Origin: Paenibacillus sp. J31TS4
GTDB taxonomy: Bacteria; Bacillota; Bacilli; Paenibacillales; NBRC-103111
Length of the DNA stretch: 64,000 bases
Direction: 5' to 3'
NCBI RefSeq assembly: GCF_018403265.1
Contig: NZ_BOSI01000008.1
Coordinates: 33,102 to 97,101 of the forward strand
Part shown: piece by piece, positions 8,332 through 16,141 of the stretch
Position numbering within the stretch: the first letter of the stretch is position 1
Layout of the letters: the number at the start of each line of letters is the position of its first letter
Notes under the pieces: model-generated
Seen by the model: the letters and a program-made list of their open reading frames with translations, nothing else
What the model was told of the DNA's origin: nothing
Database searches by the model: none
Translations under genes and position numbers: made by a program

Positions 8332-9336
8332 TTACCGGCGAAGCTTCTCGAGCTCGTGGGTCACCTTCTCGATCATCGTAACGAACGACGTCAGCTCCTG
8401 CGAGCGGGCCGCCTGCTCTCTAGCATACGAAGACGTCTGCTCTGACTCCTGCTCAATGTTGCGCAGGACGCCAGTGATCGAGGTAAGCTTGTCCTGAATG
8501 AGCGCAAGCGACTCCTGCGAACGATTGGCCAGCTTGCGGATCTCGTTGGCCACGACCTCGAAGCCGCGCCCGGTCTCTCCCGCATGAGCCGCCTCGATCG
8601 CTGCGTTGAGGCCGAGCAAATGCGTCTGGTCCGAGATCTCCTTCATCAGAGCGCCCATGCCGTGGATATTCTTGACCTCCTCGGTCAGTCCCTGCACCAT
8701 GCCGTGCGCCTTGTCCTGCGATTCCGCCGTATGGACGGCCGTCTCGGCTACCGACTGGCTGCTCTCGGATAGCTGCACCATCATGGAGGCCAGCTCCTGA
8801 ACGGCCGAGGTAATGCCCCTCAGCAGATTGTCCTGTTCGTCGACGAGCCGCTCGATCTTCGCTTTCTCATCCGTCTCGTACGCCTCAAGGACGGTCTGGG
8901 AGTCAATGTTGAACATCTTGGATAGGGCATGGATAACCCGGATCCAGCCGCCGTTCGGCAGCACCTTCTCCAGGTAGGCCGTCGTGATGTTGAGATAGAC
9001 CATGTACGTGCCGAGATACCAGTCGCTGGTCAATCCGATCCGCGAATGGACGCGGCCGACCTGAACCCGGCGGTTCATATAGTCATCGTCCATGACGCCG
9101 TCCGCCAGCGACAGGAAGTACCACCGCTGGGTTCCTTTCAGCCGCTCGACCGTGCTGTATTTGTGAATGATCTCGGCTAGTCCCGGCTGCTCCATGATCT
9201 TCGCGTACAGATCCTCCACGACCTGGTCGGCGATCTGCTCGAAGTGAGGCTGATGCCGATGCAGCAGGGCGAGATCCTCCTCCGTAAGACCTATAAAATC
9301 GACTTGCTTCCGTCGCTCTTCAGAAAGATTAATCAA
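8332..9336 (-). CDS. Globin-coupled sensor with MCP signalling domain (HemAT-like)
   Basis: A soluble oxygen or gas sensor. Residues 1-165 form a protoglobin domain with the proximal haem ligand His97 in the [10 protein letters not shown] motif and GTYMVYLN after it. Residues about 180-334 form a chemoreceptor signalling hairpin with the tip-region pattern [37 protein letters not shown] shown here only in part. There is no transmembrane segment. At 334 aa it is shorter than B. subtilis HemAT (about 430 aa), chiefly in the signalling hairpin. The start is TTG (9336), preceded by AGAAGGGG. No chemotaxis genes are nearby, so its partner kinase would be encoded elsewhere. Confidence 0.9.
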   Translation of the reverse strand: MINLSEERRKQVDFIGLTEEDLALLHRHQPHFEQIADQVVEDLYAKIMEQPGLAEIIHKYSTVERLKGTQRWYFLSLADGVMDDDYMNRRVQVGRVHSRIGLTSDWYLGTYMVYLNITTAYLEKVLPNGGWIRVIHALSKMFNIDSQTVLEAYETDEKAKIERLVDEQDNLLRGITSAVQELASMMVQLSESSQSVAETAVHTAESQDKAHGMVQGLTEEVKNIHGMGALMKEISDQTHLLGLNAAIEAAHAGETGRGFEVVANEIRKLANRSQESLALIQDKLTSITGVLRNIEQESEQTSSYAREQAARSQELTSFVTMIEKVTHELEKLRR

Positions 9337-9594
9337 GTGAATTCCCCTTCTATTGCCTTATTGTCTAAAATTGCCATTGGTCAATACGGTACCATTCGAC
9401 CTACAAGGTGCAAAATCCTGCATCGTTCGACAGGAATTTCCTTGGACTCGAAGGATGCCGAAGAAAGGCTCGATTCGCCCGGACGCGCGTCGACAAAACC
9501 GAGGGCAAGCGTGATGTATCGAGCGGCACCAAACTTGGCCAGCAGCATTGTCGATTCGTGCGCCATGCCGCGCCGGAGGCTGCGGCAGTGCGGC

Positions 9595-10644
9595 TCAGCG
9601 GACATCCGCCCGTTCCAGCCGGTCGGTCCGCTTCAGCTCCTCCAGCGTGCCAGCGCCGATGCCAAACATGGCGGCGCGCAGCTCGAGACCGATGCGGCGG
9701 AACAGCGCGTCCAGCTCCTCGGCCGAATGGACGGCTGAGGCGAGCACGGAGCGGCCAAAGCCGACCAGATCCGCGCCCAGCGCGATCGCCTTGGCCGCGT
9801 CGACTCCCGTCTGCATGCCGCCGCTCGCGATGACGGCCGCATCCGGCACCCGGCTGCGCACGTCGACGAGGCTCTCGGCCGTCGGAATGCCCCAGCCGGC
9901 GAACGCTTCTGCGGCACCGCTCAGGACGGGGTCGGCCGTCCGGTATTTCTCGACCTGGCTCCACGAGGTGCCCCCCGCCCCGGCCACGTCAAGAAACGAG
10001 ATTCCCGCGTCCCGCAGCCGTGCCGCCGTCTCGCCGTCCAGACCCCAGCCGACTTCCTTGGCTCCGACGGGCACCTCCAGCGACCGGCAGACCTGTTCGA
10101 TCCGGCGCAGCAGGCCGCTGAAGTTCGTGTCGCCCTCGGGCTGGAACACCTCCTGCAGGCTGTTCAGATGCAGCACGAGGCCGTCCGCTTCGACCAGCTC
10201 TACGGCCCGCCTGCATTCGTCAGGGCCGTAGCCGTAATTCAGCTGGACCGCGCCAAGATTCGCGAACAGCGGGATCGTCGGGGCGGCGTCGCGTATGCGG
10301 AAGCTGGCGGCCGCCTGCGGATGCTCCAGCGCCGCGCGGACGGAGCCCACGCCCATCGACCAGCCGTGGGCCTCGGCCGCCTCGGCGAGCCGCCGGTTGA
10401 TCTCCCCGGCATGGCGCGGGCCACCGGTCATGGAGCTGACGACGAACGGCGTCCGGACCGCCTTGCCCAGGAAGGCGGTGTCCGTCCGCACGGCCGCCAG
10501 ATCCAGCTCAGGCAGGGCGTTATGCCGGAATCGGTAACGCTCCAGGCCGGTCGTGATCGCCTCCCCGCTCACCTCCCGGGTCAGGCAGATGTCGATATGC
10601 TCACTCTTCCGGCGTTCGATCCGGGTCTCTCTCTGTTCGTCCAT
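9595..10644 (-). CDS. fni: Type 2 isopentenyl-diphosphate delta-isomerase (FMN-dependent)
   Basis: Interconverts IPP and DMAPP using reduced FMN, feeding isoprenoid synthesis. The start is the ATG at 10644 (MDEQRETR), with GGAGGG upstream, giving 349 aa, the family's normal size. Visible motifs are RKSEHIDICL near the N-terminus, SSMTGG, NLGAVQLNYG, the substrate-loop Gln/Glu in HLNSLQEVFQPEGDT, KEVGWG, DVAGAGGT and IASGGMQTG (phosphate binding). No other isoprenoid gene is adjacent; it appears to be a single-gene unit about 260 bp upstream of the sensor gene. Confidence 0.95.
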   Translation of the reverse strand: MDEQRETRIERRKSEHIDICLTREVSGEAITTGLERYRFRHNALPELDLAAVRTDTAFLGKAVRTPFVVSSMTGGPRHAGEINRRLAEAAEAHGWSMGVGSVRAALEHPQAAASFRIRDAAPTIPLFANLGAVQLNYGYGPDECRRAVELVEADGLVLHLNSLQEVFQPEGDTNFSGLLRRIEQVCRSLEVPVGAKEVGWGLDGETAARLRDAGISFLDVAGAGGTSWSQVEKYRTADPVLSGAAEAFAGWGIPTAESLVDVRSRVPDAAVIASGGMQTGVDAAKAIALGADLVGFGRSVLASAVHSAEELDALFRRIGLELRAAMFGIGAGTLEELKRTDRLERADVR

Positions 10645-11225
10645 CCGTATGTCCCTCCATCCGCAGCCCGCCTGACGGCGGGCCTGGTTCTTGGTAAGCC
10701 CATCATACCGGGTTCGGAGCAGCGCGTCCAACTTCCGCCAAAATCGCTTCCCGGACCAGCCGCCTTAGAGGGTGATGATTGGCCTCCCTCCGCCCGGATA
10801 CGTCGTGCCGACGATGAATCGGAGTCACTGGAATCCCTGATGTGGTTGCCGCGCCGGCCAAAAGGTCAGTCTGCCGAATGAACGAGATGCCGTAGATCGC
10901 TTCGTGGTAAGCGCCGGTGCCCCGCCGCAGCTGCTCCGGTGTGTAGACTTCTAGCATATCCGCCGCGCGCAGGACCGAAACGCCCTCATCTTCTAATCGG
11001 CTAATAACCCGCTCGACATAAGAGTCCGTCCAATCCTGCCGGCCGTCCTGGCACGCAAAAAAAAGAGCCGGACGCTTCGCCGTCCGACTCTTTTCTTGCT
11101 CTTTCTTGTCCAGCATGCCGGGAGGGCGATCCTGCCTCCGTCACAGGATGCGGCATAGTCTATTCTTGTTGTACCCGCAGCACCGTCCGGCCCGGCCGGA
11201 AAGACTGCCTCCATCTCTCTGGGCG
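10645..11225. other. Intergenic region with a doubtful open frame
   Basis: About 580 bp between the IPP isomerase and the PduL-AckA gene. A minus-strand open frame (10703-11116) starts upstream of the terminator at 11057 and has neither a ribosome site nor the strong third-position GC bias of its neighbours. Its downstream part (for example ADMLEVYTPEQL) could be the remnant of an old gene. I do not call it as a CDS. Confidence 0.4.
11057..11094. terminator. Terminator downstream of the PduL-AckA gene
   Basis: AAAAGAG-x-CGGACG pairs with CGTCCG-x-CTCTTTT across a 6-nt loop, with A8 on the left (T8 on the minus strand). It lies about 130 bp past the stop of the acetate kinase fusion. Confidence 0.85.
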
Positions 11226-12959
11226 TTACGCGACGATGTGGGCTTTGGCGTACAGCTGGTAAGCATCCGACGCCATGATCATCTCTTCATTGGTCGGAAT
11301 GACCATGACCTTGATCGGCGAGTACGGATTGCTGATGAAGCCTTCCTTCTTGATCGCCCGGTTCGCCTCGGGATCGAGGATAACGCCTGCAAACTCAAGC
11401 CCAGAGCAAATCATCTGGCGGATCTCCGCATTGTTCTCTCCTACGCCGGCCGTGAAGATAATGCCATCGACACCGTTCATCGTCGCCAGATAAAGCCCGA
11501 TGTAAGCATGCAGGCGGCTTGTGAAGAGCTTGAGCGCCAGCTCGCAGCGGATATTTCCCTCTTTGGCACCCGCCATAACGTCCCGCAGATCGCTCGAGAC
11601 GCCCGAGATGCCGAGAAGCCCGCTCTTGTAGTTAAGGATGTCGACCGCCCCCTTGGAGTCGGTCTGTTCGATCTCTTCGAGATAAGGCAGAATCGCCGGG
11701 TCGATGTTGCCGCTCCGTGTGCCCATCGTAACGCCTGCCAGAGGCGTCATGCCCATCGACGTATCAAGCGACATGCCGTTCTTGATCGCCGTCACGCTGA
11801 CGCCGCTGCCGATATGGCAGCTGATGAGGCGCAGCCGCTCCTTCGGCGTCTCCATCATCTGCTCGGCCCGGTGCATGACATACCTGTGCGAGCTGCCGTG
11901 GAAGCCGTACTTGCGGATACCGTACTTTTCGTAATACTCGTACGGCAGGGCGTACAGATACGAGGATGGCGGCATCGTCTGATGGAACGACGTATCGAAT
12001 ACCGCCACATGCATCGCCTGCGGACGGAATTTCTGGGCGAGCTCGATGCCGAGCAGATTGATCGGGTTGTGCAGCGGGGCGAACCGGCTGTAGCCTTCAA
12101 TCTGCTTCTTCACTTCGTCGTTGATGACGGCCGACCGGTGGAACGCTTCGCCGCCGTGCACAACACGGTGCGAGACGATCGAGATCGGCTGATCCGCAAA
12201 CTTGTCAAAGATGCTTTGCAGAGCCGCGCCATACTCGTCCCGCTTGATGTTTTGCAGGATATCAGCGGCAACTAGCTTCACGGACGGCATGTCGTACAGC
12301 TTGTATTTGACGGACGAGCTGCCGCAGTTCAGGACGAGAACAAGCTGGCGCTCCTGTCCGCGAAGAGCGTCGTAGGCGGGTCCAGCCTGGTTGGGGACGA
12401 TAACCTCCAGCTCCATCCCGTTGCGCAGCCCCGCTGCGTTTGCTTCATCCGTATCAATATGAAATTCCAGCCGGTAGTCCCGGTGAACCCGGCACAGAAC
12501 GTTCTCCAGCACAAGCGATCGGGGGCCTTCCACCTCGACCGCGACGAACTGCTTGTCTACGATGCCGAAACGCTCCGCATCCTCCTCCGAGAAGTGAATA
12601 TGCCGGAAGGCGAGAATGACCCCTTCCTCCAGCTTTACCTCACCCTGAGGTCCGACAATCGTCAGAGCTTCGCTGCCTGCCAGATCTCCCGAATCACGGA
12701 TTGGCGGATCCACGCCCAGCAGATAGCTGTCCGTCCGTGAAATTTCGACCTGCGTCTGCTTCCGGACCGGTCCGAGTACGCGGACATGGCCGATCTTGCC
12801 TTTGGGCCCGACCAGCGTAACGGTCTCCTCGGCGGCATATTGGCCTACCTGTTTGAGATCCTTCAGCTTCGTCAGCTGATAATGCGGTCCGAACAGCTGC
12901 TCCAGATGCTCTTGAGAAAGATGTATGTGACGATTAGAAATGCCTACAGGTACTTTCAT
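11226..12959 (-). CDS. ackA: Fused PduL-type phosphate acyltransferase / acetate kinase (577 aa)
   Basis: One chain appears to carry both steps from acetyl-CoA to acetate plus ATP. Residues 1-205 are a complete PduL-type phosphotransacylase: zinc-site motifs SNRHIHLS (near residue 10) and FRHIHFS (near 120), and VHRDYRLEFHIDTDEANA. Residues 207-577 are acetate kinase: NCGSSSVKYK, HRVVHGG (substrate Arg), FDTSFH (catalytic Asp), GFHGSSH, GTRSG (catalytic Arg) and the metal-ligand Glu in PTNEEM. The kinase N-lobe is about 25 residues shorter than in free AckA between NCGSSS and HRVVHGG. There is no stop or frameshift between the halves. ATG at 12959. A cre-like site lies about 220 bp upstream. 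Confidence 0.92.
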   Translation of the reverse strand: MKVPVGISNRHIHLSQEHLEQLFGPHYQLTKLKDLKQVGQYAAEETVTLVGPKGKIGHVRVLGPVRKQTQVEISRTDSYLLGVDPPIRDSGDLAGSEALTIVGPQGEVKLEEGVILAFRHIHFSEEDAERFGIVDKQFVAVEVEGPRSLVLENVLCRVHRDYRLEFHIDTDEANAAGLRNGMELEVIVPNQAGPAYDALRGQERQLVLVLNCGSSSVKYKLYDMPSVKLVAADILQNIKRDEYGAALQSIFDKFADQPISIVSHRVVHGGEAFHRSAVINDEVKKQIEGYSRFAPLHNPINLLGIELAQKFRPQAMHVAVFDTSFHQTMPPSSYLYALPYEYYEKYGIRKYGFHGSSHRYVMHRAEQMMETPKERLRLISCHIGSGVSVTAIKNGMSLDTSMGMTPLAGVTMGTRSGNIDPAILPYLEEIEQTDSKGAVDILNYKSGLLGISGVSSDLRDVMAGAKEGNIRCELALKLFTSRLHAYIGLYLATMNGVDGIIFTAGVGENNAEIRQMICSGLEFAGVILDPEANRAIKKEGFISNPYSPIKVMVIPTNEEMIMASDAYQLYAKAHIVA

Positions 12960-13128
12960 GAGGGCTCACATCCTAGATTGAGTAATAGGAGTTTGTCTTT
13001 TCATACCCCATCAGGAGGCCTCTGCCAACGCTTCCCGGAAAATATGCTCCCGATCGAGTAAGTAACTGGTTCTTTCTTCCTCCAGTGTACAATGAAAGCG
13101 AAGCTCCCGGAACCGGAAAAGCAGGAAA

Positions 13129-13157
13129 ACTATGTCGGATTGCGGGCAAATTTGCAA
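13129..13157 (-). promoter_or_regulatory. Candidate promoter of the PduL-AckA gene
   Basis: On the minus strand TTGCAA, a 17-nt spacer and CATAGT. This is a weak match, but it places the cre-like site centred near -62, similar to CcpA-activated ackA in B. subtilis. Confidence 0.35.
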
Positions 13158-13177
13158 CAAAATCGGGACATTTGGGG

Positions 13178-13191
13178 CGTAAGCGGTTACC
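13178..13191. promoter_or_regulatory. cre-like palindrome (putative CcpA site)
   Basis: CGTAAGCGGTTACC matches the catabolite-responsive element consensus TGWAANCGNTNWCA except at its first and last bases, and its core GTAAGC-GGTTAC is palindromic. It is upstream of the acetate kinase fusion, a classic CcpA target class in Firmicutes. Confidence 0.5.
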
Positions 13192-13218
13192 TTGGGTGCC
13201 ATGTCTTAGTCGTGACGT

Positions 13219-13340
13219 GAGTTCTCTACTTGTGCGCTCTACTTGTGGGCTCATGGGCGGCATGCCGCGGGTTCTCTACTAGGGCGCACTTCTTTGTGCG
13301 GTGTGCCTCGGGTTCTCTCTCGGGCGCACTACCTCTGCGG
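13219..13340. repeat. Three diverged copies of a ~32-bp intergenic repeat
   Basis: Copies at 13219-13250, 13268-13301 and 13309-13340 share the plan GRGTTCTCT-x-GGGCGCACT-x-TGCGG. They fill part of the 590-bp gap between the acetate kinase fusion and the staygreen gene. No coding potential seen. Confidence 0.6.
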
Positions 13341-13389
13341 CTATACCTTTGACGCTCACCCCAGGGGTTGTACTTTGGACGATGTCCAC

Positions 13390-13445
13390 ACGTACGCTCT
13401 GCTACGTACGCTCTGCCACGTACGCTCTGCCACGTACGTTCTGTC
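13390..13445. repeat. Tandem repeat, four copies of a 14-bp unit
   Basis: Unit ACGTACGCTCTGCC is repeated four times head to tail; copies 2 and 3 are identical, copy 1 differs at one base and copy 4 at two. Each unit contains the palindromic core ACGTACG(T). Confidence 0.9.
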
Positions 13446-13546
13446 TCAGGCGGTGTGCCTCAGTCCGTGTAACTCAGCCGCCGCTTCTTAGTCTTCGTAT
13501 CGCCGAATAAACTAGAACATCGGCAGCCAATGAAGGGGGGATCCGC

Positions 13547-13984
13547 ATGTTAACCAATCCGCCGGGTTCGGTCGAAATCGAGGTGCGGGACGGGGCCACT
13601 CCCGCCGATCCGCTAGGAGGACGCCGGTACACCCTCACCCATTCCGACGAGACAGGCGAACTGTTCCTCGTCATCGGCCGCCGGTTTGCCGCGGACCGGC
13701 TGACCGAGAAACGCGACGAGGTTCTAGGGGAATGGACGCTCTACGGCCAGCAGCCCGTCCTGCTGATACAATTGTACATCGGGGACGGCCCCGAACCGGA
13801 GAAGCAGCGGCGCCTGCAAGCGTTTCGGCGGGAGCTCCCGCTTGCCCTGCGCGTCATTCGGCAGGGAGACGCTCCGTTTTACGCCCACTACCCCTCCCTC
13901 TGTCTAGCTCCCTTATGGGTGCATTACGAATCGGCCGATCCGGTGTACAACCGGGTGGAGACGTGGCCTCCGCTCGACTCGTAA
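13547..13984 (+). CDS. Staygreen family protein (145 aa)
   Basis: Belongs to the family of plant Staygreen (SGR), a magnesium dechelatase acting on chlorophyll a; some bacterial homologues have the same activity in vitro, but the role in non-photosynthetic Firmicutes is unknown. The diagnostic block GRRYTLTHSDETGELFLVIG is present, followed by EVLGEWTL, ELPLALRVIRQGDAPFYAHYPSL and a C-terminal VHYESADPVYNRVE. The length is typical for bacterial members. AAGGGGGG precedes the ATG. The gene is monocistronic, between a repeat-rich leader and a terminator. Confidence 0.88.
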   Translation: MLTNPPGSVEIEVRDGATPADPLGGRRYTLTHSDETGELFLVIGRRFAADRLTEKRDEVLGEWTLYGQQPVLLIQLYIGDGPEPEKQRRLQAFRRELPLALRVIRQGDAPFYAHYPSLCLAPLWVHYESADPVYNRVETWPPLDS

Positions 13985-13996
13985 TGCTGAAAAAGA

Positions 13997-14029
13997 AAAG
14001 AGAGTCCCGTCAACGGACTCCCTTTTTTT
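13997..14029 (+). terminator. Terminator of the staygreen gene
   Basis: GAGTCC-cgtcaac-GGACTC followed by CC and T7, 15 bp past the stop. Confidence 0.85.
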
Positions 14030-14149
14030 GCTTCCTACGCTTCAGCTTGCTCTCCGGCACAGGACCATTGATAAGGTCGCATTGCACACTATTATTTCCC
14101 TAGTTCCTGCCCTTGCTTAGACTTAGGAGACTTGATCTCCCGAATCCGT

Positions 14150-15064
14150 TTAGTCGAGGGTGAGGACGATCTTCCCGCGTCCGCGTCTCGTTTCGATGGC
14201 TCTGTGCGCGTCGTCGGCCCGATCTAGCGGAAAAGTCCCCTTGATATGGATCTGCAGCTTGCCGTTTGAATATAGTTCGACCAGTTCTGCAAGGCGGGCT
14301 GCCGAGCGCTCACCGCGAATGACGCGGAGGCCGAGTTCCTCAATAAGGTCATAAGCGACGAACGTGCAAATACGGTTCCTATCCTTCACCAATTCAACCG
14401 AGGCCAACACTGCTTCCGCTCCGGCCGTATCGAACGCAGCGTCGACGCCGTTCGGCGCGAGCGCCCGCACTCGCTCGACAAGCCCCTCCCCGTAAGTGAC
14501 CGGGATAGCCCCAAGCGAGCGCAAGTAGTCGTGGTTACTCTCGCTGGCAGTCCCGATAATCGTCTCGGCCCCCCACTCCTTAGCCAACTGCACGGCAAAA
14601 GCGCCGAGTGATCCGGCTGCGCCATGGATCAGTACTGTATCACCGGGTCCAACGCCGATGGCTTTCATAGCGATATACGCGCCTTGACCGTTGCCGGTCA
14701 GCCCCCCTGCCTCTTCCCAGGGCATGCTATCAGGCTTGCTTACAATTTGGTCTACATGGACGACCACATATTCCGCATAACAATTCAATTGTGCAAAGCC
14801 GAGAACCTCGCTGCCTACATGAAAGCCGGTAACGTCTTCACCGACTTGATCGATGATGCCCGCGAACTCGTTGCCCAGAATTTGCGGGAGTTGAATCGCG
14901 ACGCCCTGCGGAGTCCAGCCTCTACGCACGTAACAATCGTAATGCTGTACCCCCGCCGTTTTTACCTGGACCCTGACTTGCCCTGGACCGGCTTGCGGAT
15001 CGGGAAACGACAGGACCTCCATAACCTCTGGACCGCCGACCGAACGAAATGCTGCTGCCTTCAT
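14150..15064 (-). CDS. Zinc-type/quinone oxidoreductase-like NADPH dehydrogenase (MDR superfamily)
   Basis: Medium-chain reductase of the QOR type (NADPH:quinone oxidoreductase), 304 aa. It has the N-terminal GroES-like domain with GNEFAGIIDQVGEDVTGFHVG and the Rossmann domain with VLIHGAAGSLGAFAVQLAKEWGA and IIGTAS. Zinc-binding cysteines of alcohol dehydrogenases are absent, as expected for QOR. The C-terminal ETRRGRGKIVLTLD is typical. It lies 24 bp downstream of the FMN reductase gene on the same strand, so the two are probably one operon. Both have lower GC than the surroundings. Substrate unknown; quinone or enone detoxification is plausible. Confidence 0.9.
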   Translation of the reverse strand: MKAAAFRSVGGPEVMEVLSFPDPQAGPGQVRVQVKTAGVQHYDCYVRRGWTPQGVAIQLPQILGNEFAGIIDQVGEDVTGFHVGSEVLGFAQLNCYAEYVVVHVDQIVSKPDSMPWEEAGGLTGNGQGAYIAMKAIGVGPGDTVLIHGAAGSLGAFAVQLAKEWGAETIIGTASESNHDYLRSLGAIPVTYGEGLVERVRALAPNGVDAAFDTAGAEAVLASVELVKDRNRICTFVAYDLIEELGLRVIRGERSAARLAELVELYSNGKLQIHIKGTFPLDRADDAHRAIETRRGRGKIVLTLD

Positions 15065-15088
15065 CGTGATTTCCTCCCTATTCCACGT

Positions 15089-15631
15089 TCACCGTAAAGG
15101 TTTTAATGCGCCGCTCCATGCGATTAGCTGATCTAGCATTGCGTTTACTTTTTCTACGTGCAGTTCCGCAGGTTTAAATAATCTGAAGTTTTCAAAATCT
15201 GTAAATAACGAAAATGTTGGATGTGCGCGAACGTCCGCTACGAGTAATTCTCCTAAGATACCGCGTAAATGTTCGGCTGCGCGGGCTCCGCCTGTTGAAC
15301 CATAGCTAACAATGCCGGCCGCCTTATGATTCCATTCGTTGCGCGCTGAATCCAGCGCATTTTTTAATGCGCCCGTAATGCTGTGATTGTATTCTTGGAC
15401 AATAAAGACGAACCCGTCTAAGCTGGCAAGCTTTTTCGCCCAAGCTATTAATCCAGGCTCGTTATCCGTCCCTTCGCCGAAAAAAGGCAATTGAAAATCC
15501 GTGATATCTACGACTTCATAATTCGCATCCCCACGCCGATTGGCAATTTCCTTCACCCAACTTCCAACTTGTGGACTTACACGTCCTTGGCGTGTGCTTC
15601 CTAAAATAATGCCGATGCTTAATTGTTTCAT
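15089..15631 (-). CDS. NADPH-dependent FMN reductase family protein
   Basis: Flavodoxin-fold NAD(P)H-dependent FMN or quinone reductase, 180 aa. The N-terminal LSIGIILGSTRQGRVSPQVG is the family's FMN-phosphate loop, and FVFIVQEYNHSITGALKNALD plus GIVSYGSTGGARAAEHLR complete the flavin site. The start MKQLSIG (15631) has GGAGGAG 7 nt upstream, so the six-codon extension is dropped. Codon use is clearly more AT-rich than in neighbouring regions, a sign of recent acquisition. It is divergent from the LysR gene at 16142, which is its likely regulator. Confidence 0.9.
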   Translation of the reverse strand: MKQLSIGIILGSTRQGRVSPQVGSWVKEIANRRGDANYEVVDITDFQLPFFGEGTDNEPGLIAWAKKLASLDGFVFIVQEYNHSITGALKNALDSARNEWNHKAAGIVSYGSTGGARAAEHLRGILGELLVADVRAHPTFSLFTDFENFRLFKPAELHVEKVNAMLDQLIAWSGALKPLR

Positions 15632-16038
15632 TGGGGCTCCTCCTATCATTCCTATTTGCCCTTACAAATCTTTCTCTTTAGTACGGCATGCCTAGCCCTG
15701 CCGAGCTGCATAAAAATTCTCTCTAGAAGCACCTGCCGTATGTCTTGCGAACAAACCAATGATTGAACCAAGCGAGAAGAAGTCAAATCCGAAGTAATCA
15801 AGTTTCTGAGCACGAATCAACAAAAAAAACGAATGGCATCCAGCTGACCCGATTAAAGAGGGGTTGAAAATGATGGGAATATAGGGCAATACACTATGGA
15901 ATATCATTACGCTCATGACAGAACGACCGGCGAAAAGGCCAGAATCCGAATCATTTTTCTCCTGTAAGCCGCTGAAGTGTGGCTTCCATGGCGATGAGCC
16001 CTCCTCTCTGCCACTACGATACTTTCGGACAAAGCATG

Positions 16039-16067
16039 TTGCTTTCTCTATATGCTTATTTTACAAT
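16039..16067 (+). promoter_or_regulatory. SigA-type promoter of the LysR gene
   Basis: TTGCTT, 17-nt spacer, TACAAT; about 75 bp upstream of the lysR start codon. Confidence 0.6.
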
Positions 16068-16110
16068 CGCTACCATATAAACAAAAATATATCTTAAGCC
16101 ATGAGGGCAT

Positions 16111-16124
16111 ATACTTGAGTGTAT
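16111..16124. promoter_or_regulatory. Candidate LysR-type binding palindrome
   Basis: ATAC-ttgagt-GTAT, a dyad with the short arms typical of LysR boxes, in the lysR leader 18 bp before the ATG. It could serve autorepression. Confidence 0.35.
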
Positions 16125-16141
16125 GGGAAGGGGAATCCATT

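Larger units (their letters stand above)
15632..16141. other. Divergent intergenic region, AT-rich
   Basis: About 510 bp between the FMN reductase and lysR. The minus-strand frame at 15692-15916 has no ribosome site and no recognisable product. It contains the LysR promoter and a palindrome, listed separately. Confidence 0.5.

Noticed and set aside
10703..11116. Minus-strand open frame of 137 codons between the IPP isomerase and PduL-AckA genes
   Set aside because: It runs through a strong terminator, has no ribosome site, and lacks the third-position GC bias of neighbouring genes; no family resemblance.
13390..13445. Short regular repeats suggestive of a CRISPR array
   Set aside because: Units are 14 bp and directly adjacent with no spacers, and no cas genes are present.
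15692..15916. Minus-strand 74-codon frame in the lysR intergenic region
   Set aside because: No ribosome site, no recognisable domain, and located within the regulatory region of divergent genes.
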